The notes under the pieces are model-generated. The model searched no databases and was not told the origin of the DNA. It saw only the letters and a list, made by a program, of their open reading frames with translations. From Williamsia muralis (lineage in GTDB: Bacteria > Actinomycetota > Actinomycetes > Mycobacteriales > Mycobacteriaceae), in the NCBI RefSeq assembly GCF_002735905.1, contig NZ_PEBD01000002.1:62001-126000 (forward strand): 64,000 bases of DNA. Direction: 5' to 3'. The position numbers and the translations under genes were made by a program. Shown in pieces: positions 60,223 to 64,000 of the stretch (the first letter of the stretch is position 1; each line of letters opens with the position of its first letter).

Positions 60223-63210
60223 GTGTTTGTGCGCGGCCTTCCGAACGTCAAGGAAACCCTTGATCGTGTTGTAGCCACTGCCCAGAACGGGCTGGAGGTC
60301 ATCAGGTACGGCAGTCTCGAGACCGGGACCCGACCGGCCCCGTTCCGGGTCGAGGAGACCGTTCCGATGTACCAGCTGCGGCGGTACTTCCCGGACGAGC
60401 CCGGCGACGGCCCGCCCGTGGTGCTGGTGCCGCCGATGATGGTGTCTGCCAACGTCTACGACGTCACGGCCGACAACGGGGCAGTCACGGTCCTCCATCG
60501 CAACGGCCTCGACCCCTGGGTGGTCGATTTCGGTTCGCCGGACAAGGTCGTCGGCGGAATGGACCGCACTCTCGCCGACCACGTCGTGGCCATCAGCGAG
60601 GTCATCGACTCGGTTCGAGAGGTCACGGGCAAGGACGTCCACCTTGCCGGGTATTCGCAGGGCGGAATGTTCTGTTATCAAACCGCCGCGTACCGACGTT
60701 CCGAGGGCATCGCGAGTCTCATCACCTACGGCAGCCCCGTCGACGTCCTCGGTGCGCTCCCACTGGGATTGCCCGCGGCACTGGTCACCCCGGGCGCACA
60801 GTTCCTGGCTGAGAACGTGTTCAACCGGATCTCGGTGCCCGGCTGGTTGGCGCGCACCGGTTTTCAGCTCCTCGACCCCGTGAAGGCGGCACGCAGTCGC
60901 ATCGACTTCCTGCGTCAGCTCCACGACCGCGAAGCTCTGCTGCCGCGGGAGGACTCGCGTCGATTCATCGAGGTCGACGGCTGGGTCGCGTGGTCCGGGC
61001 CTGCCGTGGCAGAGCTGTTGCGCCAGTTCGTCGTCCACAACCGGATGGTCGGCGGTGGCTTCGTGATCAAGGACCGCGTCGTCACCCTGGCGGAGGTCAG
61101 CTGCCCCGTACTGGCATTCCTCGGCGAGGCCGACGACATCGGTCAGCCGGTGGCCGTACGCGGCATCATGCGTGCCGCGCCGCTGTCGCAGGTGTATGAA
61201 TCATCGCTTCCGGTCGGGCATTTCGGACTCGTCGTCGGATCGACCGCCGGTACCCGTACGTGGCCCACCACTGCGCAATGGATCCGGTGGCAGGACGGTT
61301 CCGCCGATCAACCCGACCAGATCGAGAAGATGCACGACAACAGCGACGCGCTGGGTGGCTCAGGTGTCAGCTTCTCGTCGCGAGTGGTCCATGGTGTGGG
61401 GACGGCTGCCGGTGTCGGCGCAGAGGCCGGCCGGGATCTGGTAGGCGCGGCGAAGTCGGTCGGGCGTACCACCGATGCCGTGCTCCGGGAATCTGCACGC
61501 GTTGTCCCGCGGCTCGTGCGGCTGGGCCAGTTGCAGGCCCGGACCACGATCTCGCTCGGAAAGTTGATGAACGAGAACGCCCGACGTAACGGCAAACAGG
61601 AGCTGTTCCTCTTCGAGGATCGGGTACTGAGCCACCGTCAGGTCAACGACCGCATCGACAACGTCGTGCGCGGTTTGATCGCGTGCGGGGTGCGTCCGGG
61701 CGAGCACGTCGGTGTGCTGATGCTGACCAGACCCAGTGCCCTGGTAGCGATCGCGGCACTGTCGAGATTGGGCGCCGTCGCAGTGATGCTCTCGCCCGGG
61801 AACGATCTCAAACAGTCTCTCCGGCTCGGCGATTGTTCCCTCGTTCTCGCCGACCCTGCCAACCTCGACGACTCTGCGGCAATCGCCGACCGGGTGCTCG
61901 TACTGGGCGGCGGCGACACCCGAACTCTGTCGCAGGCCGACGGCGAACGAATCATCGACATGGAGCAGATCGATCCGGACGCGGTTGAAGTACCCACGTG
62001 GTACCGGCCGGATCCGGGCCGCGCCGGCGACCTCGCATTTGTTCTCTTCAGCAAGAACGGCGGCACCCTCGAGAAGTGGCCGGTGACCAACCACCGATGG
62101 GCACTGTCGGCTTTCGGGGCCGCATCTGCCGCGGCACTCAGCAGCAACGACACCGTCTATTGCCTCACGCCACTGCATCACGCCTCGGGACTGCTGACGG
62201 CCCTCGGTGGCACCGTGGCGGGTGGGGCCCGGATCGCATTGTCCAACGGGATCGATCCGAAGCTGTTCTCAGCCGAGGTTCACCGGTACGGGATCACGGT
62301 GGTGTCCTACACGTGGTCGATGCTGCAGGACGTCATCCAATGCGACAGTCTTGCCATCCAGCCGCACAACCCGATTCGGTTGTTCATGGGCTCGGGGATA
62401 TCCACCGGGCTGTGGGAAGACCTCCTCGAACGTTTCCCGCGTGCCCGGGTGCTCGAGTTCTTCGCCACCGGCGACGGTTCGGCGATCTTGGCCAACGTCA
62501 CCGGCACCAAGGTGGGGTCGGCAGGCAGGCCGGTGCCCGGTGTCAACGAAGTCGCGATCGCGGCATACGACCTGGGGGAAAGCCGTCTGATCACAGACGA
62601 CACCGGGTACGTCAGGGAAGCCCGCGTCGACGAGGTCGGGGTGATGCTGTCCAAGGCGCAGCAGCAGTACGAGGTGGGGGCAACGGTGCTGCGCGACGTG
62701 TTCGCCATGGGTGACCGTTGGCAGCTCTCAGAGCACATGTTCCGACGCGATGCGGATGGGGATTTCTGGTTCATGGGCCACACCTCGTCGGTGATCCACT
62801 CGGCAGAGGGTTACATCTACCCCCAACCGATCGTCGACGGCCTGTCGCGGCTGGTGCAGGTCAAGCACGCGGTCGTCTACAAGGTGGGGGAGCCCGGTAA
62901 CCAGCTCGCGATCGCGGCGATCTCGAAGCAGTCCGACACCGGATCGCCGACGGGGTCGGCGCTCAGACTCGCGCTGGCCGAACTGACTCCGGCCGAACGG
63001 CCGCACATCATCCGTGTGCTCGACAACATCGAGGTGACGACCTCGTACCGTCCGCGTTCGGAGGCCCTACGTAAGGCGGGCATCCCCGCTGCCGGCGCGG
63101 GCGTCTGGTTCCGCGACGACGAGGGTCGGTACCGGAGGCTGACGCGGGCGATCGCCACCGAACGCGGTTGGCACGCCGGCGCGCGATCGGTCGCAGCGGT
63201 CGCCCACTGA
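60223..63210 (+). CDS. Alpha/beta hydrolase fused to acyl-CoA-synthetase-like domain (Rv1683-like)
   Basis: A 995-residue bifunctional-looking protein. Residues ~45-365 are an alpha/beta hydrolase of the PhaC-like type, with nucleophile Ser145 in HLAGYSQGGMF and a likely active-site His in SLPVGHFGLVVGS. Residues ~450-985 are an AMP-binding (acyl-CoA synthetase) fold. Its phosphate loop is degenerate (FSKNGGTLEKWP in place of a TSGTTGxPK pattern), and the terminal motif SYRPRSEALRKAG has Arg where the catalytic Lys is expected. M. tuberculosis Rv1683 has the same layout and is linked to triacylglycerol turnover. GTG 60223 or 60229 may be the start. Confidence 0.88.
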   Translation: MFVRGLPNVKETLDRVVATAQNGLEVIRYGSLETGTRPAPFRVEETVPMYQLRRYFPDEPGDGPPVVLVPPMMVSANVYDVTADNGAVTVLHRNGLDPWVVDFGSPDKVVGGMDRTLADHVVAISEVIDSVREVTGKDVHLAGYSQGGMFCYQTAAYRRSEGIASLITYGSPVDVLGALPLGLPAALVTPGAQFLAENVFNRISVPGWLARTGFQLLDPVKAARSRIDFLRQLHDREALLPREDSRRFIEVDGWVAWSGPAVAELLRQFVVHNRMVGGGFVIKDRVVTLAEVSCPVLAFLGEADDIGQPVAVRGIMRAAPLSQVYESSLPVGHFGLVVGSTAGTRTWPTTAQWIRWQDGSADQPDQIEKMHDNSDALGGSGVSFSSRVVHGVGTAAGVGAEAGRDLVGAAKSVGRTTDAVLRESARVVPRLVRLGQLQARTTISLGKLMNENARRNGKQELFLFEDRVLSHRQVNDRIDNVVRGLIACGVRPGEHVGVLMLTRPSALVAIAALSRLGAVAVMLSPGNDLKQSLRLGDCSLVLADPANLDDSAAIADRVLVLGGGDTRTLSQADGERIIDMEQIDPDAVEVPTWYRPDPGRAGDLAFVLFSKNGGTLEKWPVTNHRWALSAFGAASAAALSSNDTVYCLTPLHHASGLLTALGGTVAGGARIALSNGIDPKLFSAEVHRYGITVVSYTWSMLQDVIQCDSLAIQPHNPIRLFMGSGISTGLWEDLLERFPRARVLEFFATGDGSAILANVTGTKVGSAGRPVPGVNEVAIAAYDLGESRLITDDTGYVREARVDEVGVMLSKAQQQYEVGATVLRDVFAMGDRWQLSEHMFRRDADGDFWFMGHTSSVIHSAEGYIYPQPIVDGLSRLVQVKHAVVYKVGEPGNQLAIAAISKQSDTGSPTGSALRLALAELTPAERPHIIRVLDNIEVTTSYRPRSEALRKAGIPAAGAGVWFRDDEGRYRRLTRAIATERGWHAGARSVAAVAH

Positions 63211-63242
63211 GGTGACCGATTCGGAAAGGTACCGTTGACGCC

Positions 63243-63482
63243 GTGTCACATGAAGCCGGACTGAACCCCTTGTTGCTGACCCTGTTGGCGTGCCCGCAGG
63301 ACCATGGGCCGTTGCTGGTCATCGGCGACGAGCTGATGTACAACCCCAGGCTCCGCCGTGCCTATCGGATCGATGACGGCATACCCGCCCTGTTGATCGA
63401 CGATGCGCGTGATGTCGGCGATGAAGAACACGAGCAGTTGCTCCAGCGCGCCACTGCCACGACCGGTCCCCCGCCCAGCTGA
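63243..63482 (+). CDS. Trm112-family protein
   Basis: A 79-residue UPF0434/Trm112-like protein (LNPLLLTLLACPQDHGPLLVIGDELMYNPRLRRAYRIDDGIPALLIDDA). Eukaryotic Trm112 activates methyltransferases. Here the zinc cysteines are incomplete (one CPxxH only). It starts at GTG and lies between the fusion gene and mpg, as Rv1684 does in M. tuberculosis (from memory). The exact role is unknown. Confidence 0.85.
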   Translation: MSHEAGLNPLLLTLLACPQDHGPLLVIGDELMYNPRLRRAYRIDDGIPALLIDDARDVGDEEHEQLLQRATATTGPPPS

Positions 63483-63485
63483 ACC

Positions 63486-64000
63486 TTGGCCCAACCGACT
63501 CTCTTCGACGTGGAGCGGCTGGCGGGTGCCACGCCGCTACAGGCGGCTCGCCGTCTCCTCGGATCGTTGCTCGAGGTGGAAGCCGCCGACGGTGTGGTGC
63601 GGATGCGCATCGTCGAAGTCGAGGCCTACGGGGGCACCCCTGACAGTCGGTTCCCTGATCCTGCATCGCACGGATACCGGGGACCGACCGACCGGAACCG
63701 GGTGATGTTCGGGTCCGCAGGTCACCTATATGTGTACCGGTCGTATGGCATCCACTGGTGCGCGAACATCTCCTACGGCCAGGCCGGGCAGTGCGGTGGT
63801 GTGTTGATGCGCGCGGGTGAGATAGTCGGCGGCCTCGACATCGCCAGACTCCGCCGCCCGACTGCCCGCGCTGACCACCAATTGGCCTGCGGCCCAGGCA
63901 ATGTCGGATCTGCACTCGCCATAAGCCGGGAACTGAACGGATCGGCCGTCTGCACGGGGGAGTCGCCCGTCAGGTTGTTCAGGGGGCCACGAGTACCGGC
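63486..64000 (+). CDS. mpg: 3-methyladenine DNA glycosylase (partial, cut by window end)
   Basis: The first ~171 residues of an AAG-family base-excision glycosylase. It shows VRMRIVEVEAYGG with the catalytic Glu, DPASHGYRGPTDRNRVMFGSAG, HLYVYRSYGIHWCANI and LACGPGNVGSALAIS. The start may be TTG 63486 (3 nt after the previous stop, in MAQPTLFDVERLAGATP context) or GTG 63510. The frame stays open to the last base, so the C-terminus is outside the window. Confidence 0.88.
   Translation, partial: MAQPTLFDVERLAGATPLQAARRLLGSLLEVEAADGVVRMRIVEVEAYGGTPDSRFPDPASHGYRGPTDRNRVMFGSAGHLYVYRSYGIHWCANISYGQAGQCGGVLMRAGEIVGGLDIARLRRPTARADHQLACGPGNVGSALAISRELNGSAVCTGESPVRLFRGPRVP

Overview
The window is high-GC chromosomal DNA from a mycolic-acid actinobacterium (order Mycobacteriales). 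Gordonia or a close relative is the best guess. This rests on protein similarity and on gene order that follows the Mycobacterium tuberculosis backbone as I remember it: polA - rpsA - coaE - DUF402 - uvrB - universal stress protein - MBL hydrolase - uvrA - infC/rpmI/rplT - SpoU methyltransferase - pheST - argCJBDFRGH - Rv1683-like - Trm112-like - mpg. I see no phage, insertion sequence, CRISPR, tRNA or rRNA. Species-specific genes are inserted between the blocks of this conserved backbone.

Layout. 0-4.6 kb: DNA polymerase I, then a DGPF/YciI protein and an ECF42-type sigma factor with a recognisable cognate promoter. 4.7-8.6 kb: an Sdh1-type succinate dehydrogenase operon (small conserved protein, membrane anchor with a CHSCRH motif, SdhA, SdhB). 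8.8-12 kb: trehalose synthase and maltokinase, which turn trehalose into maltose-1-phosphate for alpha-glucan synthesis. 12-17 kb: a 2H phosphoesterase, a cytoplasmic molybdoenzyme of the biotin sulfoxide reductase family, a divergent isopropylmalate/isocitrate dehydrogenase-like enzyme and a methyltransferase. 17-24.4 kb: rpsA with a strong terminator, an AztD-like zinc-binding lipoprotein behind a Zur/Fur-like palindrome, coaE, a DUF402 protein, uvrB and a universal stress protein.

24.4-32.8 kb: a HelD-type RNA polymerase-recycling helicase, then a complete fructose phosphotransferase system (ptsH, fruA, fruK, fruR leftward; ptsI divergent rightward) with helically phased direct repeats in the shared promoter. 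32.9-37.9 kb: a DoxX membrane protein fused to a long array of 11-residue repeats, an EVE-like protein, an MBL hydrolase, and a divergent GlxA-type regulator/MFS transporter pair. 38-42.8 kb: uvrA and ilvD, ending in a 23-bp extragenic inverted repeat. 42.8-49.3 kb: DUF1844 and the translation cluster infC-rpmI-rplT-tsnR-like-pheS-pheT. infC starts at AUC and has a long leader holding an intrinsic-terminator hairpin.

49.4-51.5 kb: a TetR/ABC-2 exporter operon. 51.6-60.1 kb: the full arginine biosynthesis operon with its own repressor; five of its junctions are 4-bp stop/start overlaps. 60.2-64 kb: a fused alpha/beta hydrolase-acyl-CoA-synthetase-like protein behind a CRP/GlxR-like site, a Trm112-like protein and the start of mpg, cut by the window edge. 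No wholly new multi-gene system stands out. The least explained items are the DoxX-hendecad fusion, the infC leader, the orphan Zur-box AztD lipoprotein, the FruR repeats and the degenerate ligase half of the 995-residue fusion.
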